Source: Paragordius varius | Taxonomy: Eukaryota; Nematomorpha | Direction of reading: 5' to 3' | Assembly (NCBI GenBank): GCA_964247055.1 | Contig: OZ176056.1 | Coordinates: 7,440,001-7,504,000 of the forward strand | DNA length: 64,000 nt | Shown: positions 1-13,163 of the stretch, in pieces | Layout of the letters: each line of letters starts with the position of its first letter | How positions within the stretch are numbered: position 1 is the first letter of the stretch | Notes under the pieces: model-generated | What the model was told of the DNA's origin: nothing | The model's database searches: none | The model's input: only the letters and a program-made list of their open reading frames with translations | Translations under genes and position numbers: made by a program

Positions 1-21
1 TGGTTTTTATTTGATTTTTAG

Positions 22-2910
22 ATTAGACTTGTAGTTGAGGAGGGACTTAATTATTTACCCTATTCATCCCTATCTGTCATAACACCGACAGGTAATAAGA
101 ATATATTAACAAAATAATAATTTTTGAGTTTGTATTTTTGATAATATTAGATTAAAAATTCTAAAAATTTTGATTTATTAAATATCAATTTCTTTATACG
201 AAAAATTAATTAAACTATAAATATGATAATTAGATTTTTTATGACTTAATTCGATAAAAAAATTCCTCTAACATAAATCAATTTTTAATATTCTTGATAT
301 TTAGTAAAGCAAAAAATTATACAGGCAAATTGTAAAAATTAAAATATGAAATCTATTTTAATAACGATACCCTACATTTTTAAATCTAGATTTTAACATA
401 AAACAATGTAATTTAATTTTAAAATAAATATGTTACCAATTTACATATTTATTTCTTAATTCCAATCCAGAATCATAAATTAAGGTCTTAAAAGCTTTTG
501 TATATGTTAAAAATATTTGTCGTTTAATATTTACGTTTTGTCTTAAAATATTAGTTATTTATTGAAATTATCTAAAAACGTTCCCTAAAAAATTGTTTTA
601 AGACAATCTATTTTTTCTACTTATAAGGAGTAACTTATCATGGCTTACAATATCAGAAGGGAACATGTGGTGTCAGTATCATGCGAAGTGGTAATATGCA
701 TTTTTTATGTAAAATTTTAAAACAATAAAATCCTATTAAATTTTTATTAAAAGGGCAAAAAATTGCTTATTTTCTATATTTAACATGATAATGGAAATAT
801 ATACACTAGCGTATGGCATAAAACAGTATTAGTCCATAAAAGATTAAAAAATGTTTTTATCTAAAAACAAGGGGATATTTTGGATATGTGTATATACAAC
901 TAGGCTTGTTTTTATAAAAAAAACATTTTTTATTCTTTTATGGACCAATAATGTTTTATGCCATACGCTAGTGTAATATTTATTTTAGTCGCATAAAATC
1001 GACAAAGATCTCTTTGATAAAAACATTTTTATAAACTTTTTGGTTTGGTTCATTGAATAAAGCTTAAATACCTAAGATGCACTAAATTAGAACCATATTT
1101 AATTCATTTATAAAAAGTGAATTTGTATTGACATAAATTATATTTAGTTCGAATAGCAATTGATAGTAAACCAAAAATATATATTTCTTTTTTCAATGAT
1201 AAAAAAAGCATTTTTTTACAATTTTTATTAAATTCAGGAGAAGCGATGGAAAAGGGACTTAGAGATTGTTGTCAATCCATGAGAATTGGGAAAATTTTAA
1301 TCCAAAACAATACTAACCATAATATTTCTGAAGGAAATGAAAGTATATATATATATTTATATTTAATTTTAAATTTTTTTGTGAAATTGAAATTATATAG
1401 GCAAAACATAAATATTAAAAGGATTAATATTTTATCTTGAGCTATATTTAACAAAAAATTACATTATGGGAACAATTATATTATATAAACACAGCGTAAA
1501 ACAACAAAACTTTATATATAAAATTATAGCTACCCTGATATTATTTACAGTAAATATTGAAATTTCGAAAAAAAATTGATAACCAACATTCTTAAATTCA
1601 TATATATATGATTTGTTATAGACTCAATAATAATATATAATTTTTAATATTCATTTAGGTTAGGTTATATAGAGAAAAATACGTTTAAAACAGTAAACTG
1701 TTTTTTAAAAATTATTGATCTTTTTGTTTTGTTTACGAACTTATAATATTTTTTATCGAGTTTAATATTTTAAATTAATATACATACATGTATATTAACC
1801 GCAAATTTATTTTATTTTACCTTTTTTTATAAAAAATTTTTTTATTTATTAAAAATTAAACCATTATTTTGAAACCGCGGTTCTGATCTTAAATACAAAA
1901 AAAAATTGTGAAAAAAATCCTAAAATTGCTTTTAGAACATAGAGGTTTTTTGTTTAATTTTTTAATTTTAATACATAAATTTTTTTAAAATCTTAATTTT
2001 TCTCAAATTAAAATAATAGGTAAAGTGTTATTTGCCAGCTTCCCAGATGATATTTCTGAACGGACTATATTATTAATGTATCCTATAATAAGTTAGTATA
2101 ATTTAATTATTTAACAATTTTATTTAAAGCAAAAATTCACATTCATAAAAAGTGAATCACTTTAAAAAATAATCTTTTAAATTTTATTAATATACGTGAT
2201 TATTTGGTAATATAAATTAGGGTGTAATCTATAAATATATATATTAAATTTATTATTCTGCAATTTTAATTTATATTTATTTATAAAAAATCACATATGG
2301 CTATTTTAATAAAAAGATGAACTTTTTTAGATTATATTTATTATAATAAGGGCATTTTTTTTAAAAAATAAATTTTTTAAGTTTTATAAATATTTAAAAT
2401 TTTACCGTTTTTATACTTATATATTTTTTTGTAAAAAAAGGTACTGGTCATAAAATGATTCAAGCCATTAGAACTTTAAAGGAAAACCATGTCTCAGAAA
2501 ACAATATTATAGTTTTGAATTTATTTGCCACCCCAAATAGTAAATTTTCTATATTTTTAATTAAGATATTACTAATATAATGGCATGATTGAAATATATA
2601 ATTTTTTTTTTCAAAAACATATATCTTAAACTGATTTTTTCTAATTATTTTTTTCGAGTAGTCCAAAAAAGGAATAGAAATGATTGATAAAACACCCAAT
2701 TTACACATCATCAATGTAATTATATAATAAAAATAAATATTATTTTAAGGAATATAATTAGTTTTTTAATTTTTACATTTATATTGTATATTATTATTAA
2801 TAGGTATAATAAATTTAGCAACCATGTTTCCCCGTGTAACTTTTATAACATCTGAAATTCACAATCAAACCCCAACACATTTCGGTTCAAAATATTATGG
2901 AACCGATTGA
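22..2910 (+). CDS. UPRT: Uracil phosphoribosyltransferase homologue (UPRT), 5' end outside window
   Basis: Exons 22-91, 628-690, 1238-1342, 2020-2091, 2441-2539 and 2819-2910 join in phase (501 nt, 166 residues plus TGA). The product follows the human UPRT C-terminal half: IRLVVEEGLNYLPY, a TPTG turn, QKGTCGVSIMRSGEAMEKGL, RIGKILIQ, FPDDISERTILLMYP, STGHKMIQAIRTLKENHV, NNIIVLNLFATPN and finally TSEIHNQTPTHFGSKYYGTD. In the family this fold binds PRPP and uracil in pyrimidine salvage; animal UPRT proteins are often of doubtful catalytic activity, so function here is inferred. Every internal donor is GT and acceptor AG, mostly phase 1. About five residues expected between FATPN and MFPRVTF are missing, so a tiny exon in the intron 2540-2818 may have been overlooked. 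The start codon lies upstream of the window. Confidence 0.9.
804..973. repeat. Tc1/mariner-like MITE in UPRT intron
   Basis: A 170-bp palindromic element has inverted ends CACTAGCGTATGGCATAAAA and their complement, flanked on both sides by TA (802-803 and 974-975). A TA target duplication is typical of the Tc1/mariner/IS630 superfamily. It has no coding capacity and lies inside the intron 691-1237. Confidence 0.85.
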
Positions 2911-4446
2911 TTTTCTGACTTATTGATTGATTGATTCATTATTGATTGATATATTTATCGATTTTGTGAAGTTCCCTACGTTTTACTAATGCAAATTTTT
3001 TATATTCCAAACCCATTTTTAAGGCATTTTTATATTAGACAGAGAAGCGTTTTGACAAATAATATGACATGATAATTTTACTTTATATTACTTTTTGTAT
3101 ATTAAATCTTATATATGGTGATGTTTAACATTTGCTGCAATTTAAATAATTCCAAATTAGTTAATGATGGATCGTAAATGACTAACTTATTCACCAATAA
3201 TAAATTTTAAATATATTGTAATTACCATTGTTTTAAATTTTGATTGAATCTTTGAAATGAAATATATTTAGACTATATATAAGACATTCGTTTTAAATAT
3301 ATGTATAAAGCTGTTTTATAAAATTCAGATTGCATAAGACATTTAAGCTATATATATTTAATCAATATATTAAATGTCATTAAACTAGTGGAAAATTGAA
3401 ATAATATAATATATAAATTTTGTATTAAGTCTAGTACAATTGTCTAAAATTTTACAAGCAAATCAAATATGACCCTTAATTTATGACAAGTTTTGGCAAT
3501 AATTTTTGCTAATTGAATAGAAGTTAAAAAAAATTTGAATCTTACAAGATGGCTTTCAAATCATTTCGGGCTCTCGAAAGTGATTAAATAAAAAGTTTTT
3601 GATCTGGTTCCAGTGTTTGGTTTGTACGATTTAAATTGTTCAGTATCCAATGTTTTAGGCCCTCAATTGTTCTATGCGGTTTTAATTGTTCAACTTTGTA
3701 CACATGGTTAATTTGATCGAGCGTAATGAGTAGCCGTAATAATATCGTCATTAAATTAAAAGCATCAACATTCGCTTTCCTCTCATAATAGGGTATAAAT
3801 ATTATGATCCCGTATTATTTGCAGTGTAAAAATCAAAAAAAATTGGATTTAAATAATAAGGTTTTCTCAGACCTTTAACCTCCACTTTTTGTCAATTCGC
3901 TTAAGATACTATTAAAAGGGCCATGTGTATGATTTATATTGGAAAGATAAATTTGACCATAGAGAAGTGAAAATTAGCCCGATTATAATTTGGAGATATT
4001 TCGGTTGAATGATTTAAATTAACTAATATGGATTTACCTATTAATTAAACCTTTTTTGTATTATAAATATCAATGTTATGTTTTATAATTTAGCAGAAGT
4101 ACTTAATAATGCAAAAATGCATTTTTTCATATTTACTAATTTATTTTGGACTTTAGTGTTCCTTTCCACAAAGATTTAAACTTTTAAAAATTTATAATCA
4201 GTCTTCTTCTTCTACAATAAGATTTAATCTAAAAATAAATGAATGTAAAAAATTTGCGGGCAAATGTAGTCAAAACATTTAAAATCCATTTATGGAAGCT
4301 GAAATTTCTAGATGAGATTATAATATACAATTGTTTACATTTAATATCTGTAAAATGCCATAGAATAATTTTGCAATCGCTGCGAGGCAAACAAACAAAT
4401 TTTTAACCTGTGTGTATTTATACAAACGAAGTATAAATCATCTATT
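2911..4446. other. Intergenic, no gene seen
   Basis: This AT-rich stretch follows the UPRT stop. It begins with a short ATTGATTG-type tandem tract (about 2904-2952) and then shows no open frame with splice support and no recognisable repeat end on either strand. Confidence 0.5.
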
Positions 4447-4613
4447 ACGGTATGCATTTTAATAGTTAATTTAATTATAGTTGTGCAATTTGCAACACAG
4501 TATAGTGTGTGGAAAAATTAAAATAGTTGTTTATTCAAAATTTTGTTGTTTATTCCATACACTGTTTTGCAAACTGCCCAATGAGAAATAAGCAACCATT
4601 AAAATGCATACAT
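4447..4613. repeat. MITE with TATGCATTTTAAT inverted ends
   Basis: The left end TATGCATTTTAATAGTTA and the right end AACCATTAAAATGCATAC are inverted relatives, with an internal palindrome around GTTTATTCCATACACTG. The same family recurs at 50565-50738, and a fragment lies at 43720-43808. The small size and TA-rich flanks suggest a Tc1/mariner-type non-autonomous element. An open frame over 4527-4802 is just a read through this repeat. Confidence 0.7.
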
Positions 4614-5712
4614 ATTATTTACAGAATGAGTATGTTTACATTAGTCATAAACTATTCCCAGATAGCATATACAAAGGAAAATTTAATTGGCAATATTCGA
4701 TTTTTTTGCTTTTTACTGCTATCGACAATTATACTTCTGTTGCATTTGCTATCTGTCACAACATTAGGGTGGGTTAAAAAAAAATTTGCCCTTGACTTCT
4801 AAGTCAAGCGTGGCAACTTGAGCAAAACTTAAGACAACAAGTGTACATTTGAAGATCGGTGACAAAAAACGTTTAACTTAAGTCTTTTGCTTATTATAAA
4901 TGTTACTTTTTGCCACCCAATTCAAATTTTACGGATAGATTTTGGTAATTTTTATACAAAATTTATGAAATAAGGCATAAATAGATACACAATCAATACA
5001 GTATGCATTTATTGAAGTTTTTAAAAACACAATGGCATATGTTATTTTTTAGGATTTCTCTAAGCCCTTAAAACACTCTTCTATTATTTTACCACATTAT
5101 TCGTTTTGTTTAAGGAGTCCCTTTGCCAATATAATGATAACAATTTAATTGATTATCAACATTACATTTGAAATAAAATTTTGATTATAAAATCGTTACA
5201 TGTTTTTATTTGCATTACCCTTTTGCGTTTTTCATGTAAAAAGATTTGACAATTATTAACAAGATTAGTATTTATTTATAATTTAATGATATTTTTCGAA
5301 TAAATTTTTTTGCATTAATCGATAATTCAACATATTTTTATATGAATACTTTTAAATATCAGCAGAGTTTTTCTAAAAATTTTGTCTCCCTTGTATCCCC
5401 CCAATTCGAATAGTTAATTGGCCAAAAACTATTAACAGTAAAATAGTTTAAATAATTTTATCCATATTTTTATTTCAAGTGTGCCCTATACCACACTTGC
5501 ACAAATTTAAGTTTTTGATCGTATGAATTTTTATCACCGAATCGAGTTAATTTGCTTGAATTAAATCGTATAATGTTAAATTTTTTTATCACATGAAAAC
5601 AAGGTATGATTTGAAAAATTTGATGTCAATCAAAAAATTTTTTTTTATTCCCACCCACAACCAATATGCATTTTTAAAGGTTCATATACACCGCTGTTGA
5701 GCCACATGCATG
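4614..5712. other. Intergenic/5' flank of sideroflexin
   Basis: No coding segment with splice support is visible on either strand. The segment is the upstream flank of the sideroflexin gene. I see no certain TATA box or other promoter element. Confidence 0.4.
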
Positions 5713-8434
5713 ATGGAACGAAGAGTTTTGATAAAATTTTACAATTTTAGATAAATTTAGATCAACCACGATGGGATCAAAACACTTATATGGGACGAGC
5801 CAAACACTTTTTTGCCATAACTAATCCTTTAAATTTGCTTGCTACCGAAAAGGATTTAGATCATGCTAAAAGTTTAGTTGCCAATTACAAGTTCTATATT
5901 CTGGACTAATATTTAAGGCAAGGAGCCACTTTACAATCTTTAAATATAAATGAAAATCAGCTTTGGGAAGCAAAATCACTTTATGACTCGGCCTTTCATC
6001 CAGAAACTGGTGAAAAAATGATTTTAATTGGTCGAATGTCTGCTCAAGTCCCCATGAATATGTTAATTACAGGGGGCATGCTCACATTTTATAAGTAACA
6101 TTTTATTTTTATCTTATCATTTAAACTTTATATATAAATTATAATTTTTAAATCAGATATATAACCTTAACTTTTTTTGTTGGATAAATATAAATATAAT
6201 ATGTTTGTCGCGCGGTTGTGTTATATTACAAAAATGTATTTAATTATATTCGTACCATCTTTCTTCTTTTATCCTCTTGATTATTGTTTTAATGTACAGA
6301 TAATTAAATTTCCTTTTATAGGGTGCTTTAGGGGTGATATAGATTAGGAATCGTAATGATATCTAAATATTCTTTTACTCACCCCCCTCTACACATTTTA
6401 TAAGAGTTTTTTGGATATCTTGCTTAATTAGCCAGGTTTTAAGTATATTTTTTCTGTTAATCTTATATTTTTTACTGTATTTTAAGCCCCCTAGCCAAAC
6501 CATGTGCGTTACTTGAAATCAAGATATTAGGTCTGTGAAAAATGTGTTGATTGTTACTAGAAAAGAGAAAATTTTTCAAAAATTTAAACTATTTTTTCAT
6601 TCATTTAAATTTGCTCTATCTACTTTTATGGGATTGTCATTCTGCCCAAAAGTATTTTATTTTGTCTAAAATTATCCCAAGGTATTTTTGTTGATGTATG
6701 TTTTTTTGTCTGGAAACTGAGAATTTCATTTTTTATCAAATTATTTTTAGGACGCAACTATACCGAATTATTAAAAGTTTAGTTACATTAAGAAGAGTCA
6801 CATGACAATATAATTAATAAGACTTAATTTTTTGATTCATTATAAGACTGAGGAACATATATCGGAAACATAATTGTTGGGGATTAAAATAGTCAAAATC
6901 CTGGAAATAGAATTTTAAACTATATTTTTACCATTGTGTGTCTCATATTATTTTAGATCAAATTCTGCCGTAATTTTCTGGCAATGGATAAATCAATCGT
7001 TTAATGCCCTCGTTAATTATACTAATCGCAGTGGGGATTCACCCATCCCAATATCGTAAGTATATTTATAATTTTACACAAAAAAACATAGGATAAAAAT
7101 TCACAATATAAAGCTTAAAATTTCTAATAAAAGAAAATTTAATAGAGAAAAGATGTTATCTTTGATACAAATGTTTTAAAAACCCTCTAATCTAAATTAT
7201 ATACTTAGTAATGAAAAAAATGATTATTTCATTTATAACATAGTTTAATTTAATGTTATAATATGGTTAATTTTATGAAAAAAATGTCATTTATTTCCAT
7301 TAAAATTATTTTTAATGTTTTGTCCTTATATCATAATATTTTTGTCTGTGAATAATATATTTTTATAAAATTATATTAATAATATTTTTCCTTATATCCT
7401 TTTTTTATTAGTCAACTGGGTGCATCTTATGTATTAGCAACTGGTGGCGCATTAACCACCGCCTTGGGACTTAATAGATTATTGAAGGTATAACTTTAAA
7501 TGTTAAATTAAATTATTATTAAATGGATATTATTCATTTTTTTATATCTTTGATCTAAAATTATATATATATATATACAATATTTGGATTGATATAAAAT
7601 TTTAATCATATTGATACTAAAATTACAATAAAAAATATATTATTAACCATATTTTTTGATCATTGTATTTTTTCTAACTTTTAATTATTCCTTATTTTAA
7701 AAACCAAAGTGATAAGACCTACATTGTTAAAATATGGTGGTTTTAAGAAATATGCATGTGGGTTTTTTTAAATTCCAAAATATATATTTGTTATCTATAT
7801 AATATTTGTTTTTTATTAACCCCTTTGATATATTAGAATATTGATTGTTAAAAAAATGTGGATATTTATTATGAAAATGTAATGTTTTTATTGTTTAAGG
7901 TGTGTATTACCGTTTTAACTGTAGTATAGATTTTTGAAAAAATTAAAATTTAATAGGCATGTGGCTATTCCCAAAAATTTTAGTTTTTCTGTTTTGTCCT
8001 TAAAATTTCAAATTTTATACTGTTTTTTTTCCTTGAAACTCAGATATACAGTAAAAAAATATAATTAACCCTTTCGATAAAAAATGTACTTTTCATGTTT
8101 TTGTCGCGAATTTTTTAAATAATTTTTACCGTATTTTTGACAGTATATATTGGAAAACATCAATATAAATATATACCAATATTTTAAAATTCATATTCAC
8201 CCTTAAACAATTCAAATTCACCCTAAAATAAATTATTTGTTTTTTTAAGATTAAAAATTACCTATATTTCATATATTTTTAAAAAATAATACAAAAAATA
8301 AACTCTGCCATAAAGATATATTTTATATTAATAATCAGTCATATTAGTTCAAAAACACATAATTTATTAGGGTTAATATCAATTGTTCAAGGGTGAATTT
8401 GAATTGTTAAAGGGTGGATTTGAACTGTAAATGT

Positions 8435-8465
<31 letters not shown>

Positions 8466-8739
8466 AATAATATTTTTAAAATAATTTTAATTTCATATCG
8501 CTTATATATTATATGGTTTGCCCTAATTCAAAATTTAATTTATATATATATATATATATTTATTGCTTTTTATAATATTTTTGTGTTAATTTTTGTTAGA
8601 ATGCCCCTAAATTGATTGGTAGATTTGTTCCGTTTGTGGCCGTCGCTGCCGCAAACTGTGTTAATATTCCAATGATGAGAATAAAGTATTTCGAAAAAAT
8701 TAAATTAACACATATAATAAATTTGAAAATAATTTCCAG

Positions 8740-8774
<35 letters not shown>

Positions 8775-10491
8775 ATAATTTACAATAAAAACGCAAAAGG
8801 AAAATACATATTTTTGCTATAAAGATTAAAAAGACAACTAAACAACTTTTTCTCCCTGATTTAATCTTGCATTTAACAGTAAAAACTGAAAATATAAAGA
8901 CATTTTTTTTCAAAAGAGAACCATATATTTTTAAACCTTAATTTTTTTATATGATTATATAACTACAATTATAAAATATATAACTGATTGTTTTACCAGT
9001 ATGTTTATCAATTATATACTTTACCGTTTAAAACAACGAGTTGTATACAAAAAAATCATGATTTAAAAAGTATTGTTATCTTTAAGAAAAAATTTATTTT
9101 TGTTTCTTACGTTTTTCCGTATAATTTCACATTTTACTGTATGTTTTAAAATAAGGAATATAATTGTAAATTCTTAATATACTCAATCGCATTTGTCAAA
9201 TAATTGAGAGGCAATAAAATCAAGTTCTAAAAAAGTATGGGGTGTCTTTTTTCTCCAAAAAAAAGTTTTTATCTTTATATTCTTACGTTTTGTCCGTCCA
9301 TATAATTTCAACTTTTACTGTTAATATTTCATTTGTAGAGAATTACAACACGGCATCCCAGTTTTTAATGCGAATGAACCAAATGTTAGGGTTGGCGAAT
9401 CAACCAATGCAGCAAAAATTGCAATTCCCACTGTAGTTTTTTCAAGGGTTGCAATGTGCGTTCCTGGAATGAGTATATTAATATATATATATATTTTAAG
9501 AAATTTTTATAGTAAATATTTTGGAGAAATAAGGTTTATAGATAGTAGCTAATTGTTTCAATACCTTACCCCTTTTATAAATTCAACTTATTTTATTGTG
9601 TTTTAACCCAATCGTAAATTTTGTATAAATTGAGGTATTTATTATATTTATTTAAGCCTTTATATTCAAAAATAATAGCACCCTTTAAAATGTTTACAGA
9701 TAAGATTTAAAACAAAAAAGTCAAAGACTAATAATTTGAATATAAAGACAGGCCATAGTTTTAAAAACTTGATTTTTTATCGTCATTTAAGTTGCAAAAT
9801 AAGGAATGGAAAAATGTAAATCACAATCTTTTTATTCCACAATCGTAATTATGTAAAGAGGTTATGAATCAATGAACCATAGATCGCATATTATACCATT
9901 TGCCAAGAATGTCCTTGAACATTTCAAGTTTGTCCTTAAGATTTTTAAATTTTGATTTAAACAAAATTTTTGCATGTAACTTTTTATTTAATTATTTTTT
10001 AACCTAATTTTCTATCTTTATTATATATTTATTCATTTAATAAAAAAATTTATTAAAAGACCACTTTTTTATCTCCTGCTAATATTTTTCTAATTTAACA
10101 AAATTATTAAATTTTAAATGTTTTTGAAAAATTGTAAATATAACCAAAAAACTTATATATTTTAGGTCTTAAAATCTTATAAAAAAAATAATTTTAAGAA
10201 ATTAAAATTAATCGTTGTTTTTGATTTAAAATTATTGAAATTAGGTCAAAAACGATAAAATAGATGAATGATATACGTTTTGATTTATAAAAGTTTAAAA
10301 CAAAACAAGAAACTTAAAGGACCAACTTGAAGTGTTCAAGGATACTCTTGAAGTGCAATTAATATATCACAATATTTTTTTTACTATTTGTTTCGCAAAA
10401 CCATTGAGGAATTTACCAATTTTTAATATGTATTAATTATTACAATATTAATTTTAATTCATTATTTTGTAATAATTTATGAGTTACATGT

Positions 10492-10532
<41 letters not shown>

Positions 10533-12941
10533 CCGGTTCCTAGGATTTTAACAAGAACCGGTTTCATTGGGATGAAACCAACGCGATTCCGGTTCACTCC
10601 CTTAATTACTGGTTCCCATATGATTTTTTTAATAAAAAATTTATTTTATTATTTAAATTTGATTGTGCCACTACATATTACATAATTCAAACTTTAAATC
10701 TTAAACTAAGCGCCCAATATTATATTAGCGATACTCTCTGAATTTTGGGCAATTCGGCTCTTCTAAAAAGAATAATAATCATAAGTCGAGTTTATTTATA
10801 AATACATATGTTCGTATATATAGGTCTCTGTGAAAGGAGTTTTCTCACCCTTAACTTTCTATTTTCTGACCTGAGAAGCAGTTTGACCAGCGAAATGCTT
10901 GGTGCAATAATTTTTTTAGATGCCATACTTAAGTTAACTCTCAATTAACTTTTACTTTATCCTATTATATTTTACAATATGTTTTATTTTTTATGCTACA
11001 CTATATTTGTTTCACTATACACTTTGCAATTTATGATATATTGTTTGATTTATAATTGTCAATATCTTGGTTTTATTATTATAATAATAATTTTGTAAAT
11101 CATTTAATCAAAAGTCAGGAACCGAGAATGGAAACGGTTCTAAATGTAAAGAACCGGTTCCGGGACAGCAAAATTTTTAAGGAACCAACGCGTTTCCGGT
11201 TCTACTTGTTTAGGAACCGACCCGGTTCCACATTTTTGACTCTGTTCCAAGCCCTGATATATATATATATATATATACCATTTACACTTCAAGAGTGTCC
11301 TTGAACAATTCAAGTTGGTCCTTGAACAATTCAAGTTGGTCCTTTAACTTTTTTGTTTTGTTTTTAACTTTTATCAATCAAATCGAAAATAATTCGTCTA
11401 TTTTATTGTTTTTAACCTATTTTCTATTATTTAACATAAATTTTAAATCGATATCAACTTTTAATCGTTTTGAAACCGTATATCTTTATTAATTTCTTAA
11501 AATAATTTTGGATTTTTATAAGATTTTAGCACGAAATGAAAAAATATATAAGTTTTCTAGGTTATTAATTAAAATTTTTCATTAAAAACATTTAAAAGTC
11601 AAAAATTTTGTTCAATTGAAAAAAAATAGTTTGAAACAAAAAAAAGGTTTTTCAATAAAAATTTTTATTTTTAAATGAATAAATATATAATAAATAAAGT
11701 AAATTAGGTTTATAAATAATTAAATAAAAAAATAAATGCAAAAATTATGGTTAATTAAAATTTATAAATTTTAAGGACCAACTTGAACTGTTCAAGGACC
11801 AACTTGAACTGTTCAAGGACCAACTTGAATTGTTCAAGGACCAACTTGAATTGTTCAAGGACCAACTTGAACTGTTCAAGGACCAACTTGAATTGTTCAA
11901 GGACACTCTTGAAGTGTAAATGGTATATATATATATATATATATACGTATACATTATAGTTTTACCACCTATCCTAATAAATTATTTGGATAACAGAGGA
12001 TTTTTCCGTCGATACCCTAGATCAATAGCTCCCATTCAAATTGCTTTGTGTGGAGTTTTGTAATAAGTCTTTTAAATTATTTTTTGAATAAATAAATATA
12101 TTTTCTCTAAATTTTATTATATTTTTAACGTGTTTTTAAATAAATATTATAGCTTAATATTTACCACACCTCTGTGTTGTGCCATATTCCCACAAAATAT
12201 GTAAGTTTTTATTCTTTTTTAATTCCTTATATTGTAAACTTAATTATGATAAAATATGTTAAATAATTAATGATTATTACCCGCAATCGAAAGGTAAAAC
12301 TACACATAACTAATCATACTTTTAAATTTAAATATTTTATGCGCTATATTTTAAATGGTCTTGATACTAGATCTTGCGTCTCTTAAAATAACCCCATATT
12401 TTAAATATTTAATATATATATAAAATCTAATAATATTATGGTTCATTCTTTAATGAATCTACCATATTACTTTTTAAAATGGATTCTTTCTATATAAACA
12501 TTTAATCCTATCATTCAGGGTGTCCAACTTAATTGGCTTGACAGGCCGTATTCGTAAAATATATGGGCATTAACAAATTCTTTCCGTAGGTTTTTAAATA
12601 TAAGATTGTAAAAATTACTTATTCATCATAACATTTTTTGCCATTTTATCGCCAAATTTTGAAGATTAATTCAGAAAATTGTTTGATTAACAAAATGAAT
12701 TTTACTCAGACTTCGTAAATTTTTATAATTGAAATTTCTCGTGGGCCCCGTGTCAAACACCCCTCTGCTTTACTTTTAATTGGGTTTATTTTTTATTTTT
12801 CAACTGAAATTTTAGGGTTATCATTTAACTTTTAATCTTTTGATCCCTAGGAAATTGGCATCGAAACATTTGGAATCTGGTCTTAAAGAAAAATTGGAAG
12901 GACAGGGAATCAAGGAAGTCGTTTTTAACAAAGGCCTCTAA
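5713..12941 (+). CDS. SFXN: Sideroflexin, mitochondrial inner-membrane amino-acid (serine) transporter
   Basis: Ten exons (5713-5724, 5751-5890, 5918-6094, 6957-7055, 7412-7487, 8600-8685, 9339-9472, 11960-12059, 12153-12200, 12851-12941) total 963 nt, encoding 320 residues against about 322 for human SFXN1. Family landmarks appear in order: [36 protein letters not shown] (residues about 76-95), [72 protein letters not shown] and the C-terminal VVFNKGL. Sideroflexins 1 and 3 import serine into mitochondria for one-carbon metabolism. The start was chosen because ATG GAA CGA AGA joins through a 26-nt intron directly to the conserved [10 protein letters not shown]. Introns 1 and 2 are only 26 and 27 nt; the others are 93 to about 2490 nt and hold transposons. 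No disruption is seen, so the gene looks functional. Confidence 0.95.
5725..5750 (+). other. 26-nt intron (sideroflexin intron 1)
   Basis: The sequence GTTTTG...TTTTAG lies between ATGGAACGAAGA and ATAAATTTAGATCAACC. Removal joins the start codon in frame to the conserved N terminus; retention gives an in-frame stop just after 5750. Confidence 0.75.
5891..5917 (+). other. 27-nt intron (sideroflexin intron 2)
   Basis: The segment GTTCTATATTC...ATTTAAG has an in-frame TAA and a CTAAT branch-like motif. Removing it restores [12 protein letters not shown], which aligns with the family sequence DYRQG..., so it must be spliced or the gene would be truncated. Confidence 0.85.
8171..8438. repeat. 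Fold-back element, family B (AATTCACCCT type)
   Basis: Both ends carry short tandem units: TTCACCCTTAAACAATTCAA on the left and the complementary TTCAAGGGTGAATTTGAA on the right. The left terminus is TATACCA; the right terminus is the degenerate ATGTTATA. It lies in the sideroflexin intron 7488-8599. Confidence 0.75.
8876..9321. repeat. ACAGTAAAAATTG-type MITE, copy a
   Basis: The left end is ACAGTAAAAACTGAAAATAT; the right end includes TACGTTTTGTCC and finishes TTTTACTGT. The terminal inverted repeats are roughly 70 bp in the family. The right end stops 17 nt before the 3' splice site at 9338 of sideroflexin. Confidence 0.8.
9892..10364. repeat. Fold-back element, family A (GGACCAACTTGAA type), copy 1
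   Basis: It starts TATACCATTTGCC with CTTGAACATTTCAAG units and ends with GACCAACTTGAAGTGTTCAA units plus ACTCTTGAAGTGCAAT. Only one or two 21-bp units remain per arm. It is intronic in sideroflexin. Confidence 0.75.
10530..11258. repeat. hAT-like non-autonomous element rich in AACCGGTTCC
   Basis: The right end reads, on the minus strand, CAGGGCTTGGAACAG followed by repeated GGAACCGG motifs. The left end carries AACCGGTTCC and AACGCGATTCCGGTTC in inverted orientation. Ends of the form CAGGG..TGGAACC followed by AACCGG are typical of hAT elements. There is no transposase frame. A related fragment lies near 34419-34462. Confidence 0.6.
11274..11927. repeat. Fold-back element, family A, copy 2
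   Basis: The ends are TATACCATTTACACTTCAAG and its inverse TAAATGGTATA. The left arm has about two 21-bp units of the complement of GGACCAACTTGAATTGTTCAA; the right arm has about six. The repeat can be read as the false protein repeat SLNNSSW. It lies in the sideroflexin intron 9473-11959 and ends 32 nt before the acceptor. Confidence 0.9.
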
Positions 12942-13163
12942 AAACATTGGCAAAAAATATTGGCTTATTTGAATAAAATTAATATATTTCATAGGAAGGT
13001 TTTCATAGCTCATTTTTATTAAATTAATTACACAGTATTTAAAATTACGATAATATATATATATGAAAGCAATAAGTTAATAAATTATATTTTTTCGCTT
13101 GCAAACCTGAAATTATACCGAAACTTAAAAATCATCATTTATCATTTGTATGGGGATTCGCCA

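Noticed and set aside
641-718. Possible start exon MAYNIRREHVV
   Set aside because: The same bases in another frame encode QKGTCGVSIMRSG of UPRT with matching splice phases.
8596-8913. 105-residue minus-strand frame
   Set aside because: It runs across a sideroflexin exon, a (TA)n tract and a MITE end; the sense exon is clearly coding.
11751-11954. Open frame with SLNNSSW heptad repeats (also 47319-47585, 51298-51486, 51859-52065)
   Set aside because: It is the translation of the 21-bp unit of fold-back family A. Unit length divisible by three keeps any frame open, and the frames run on both strands and differ between copies.
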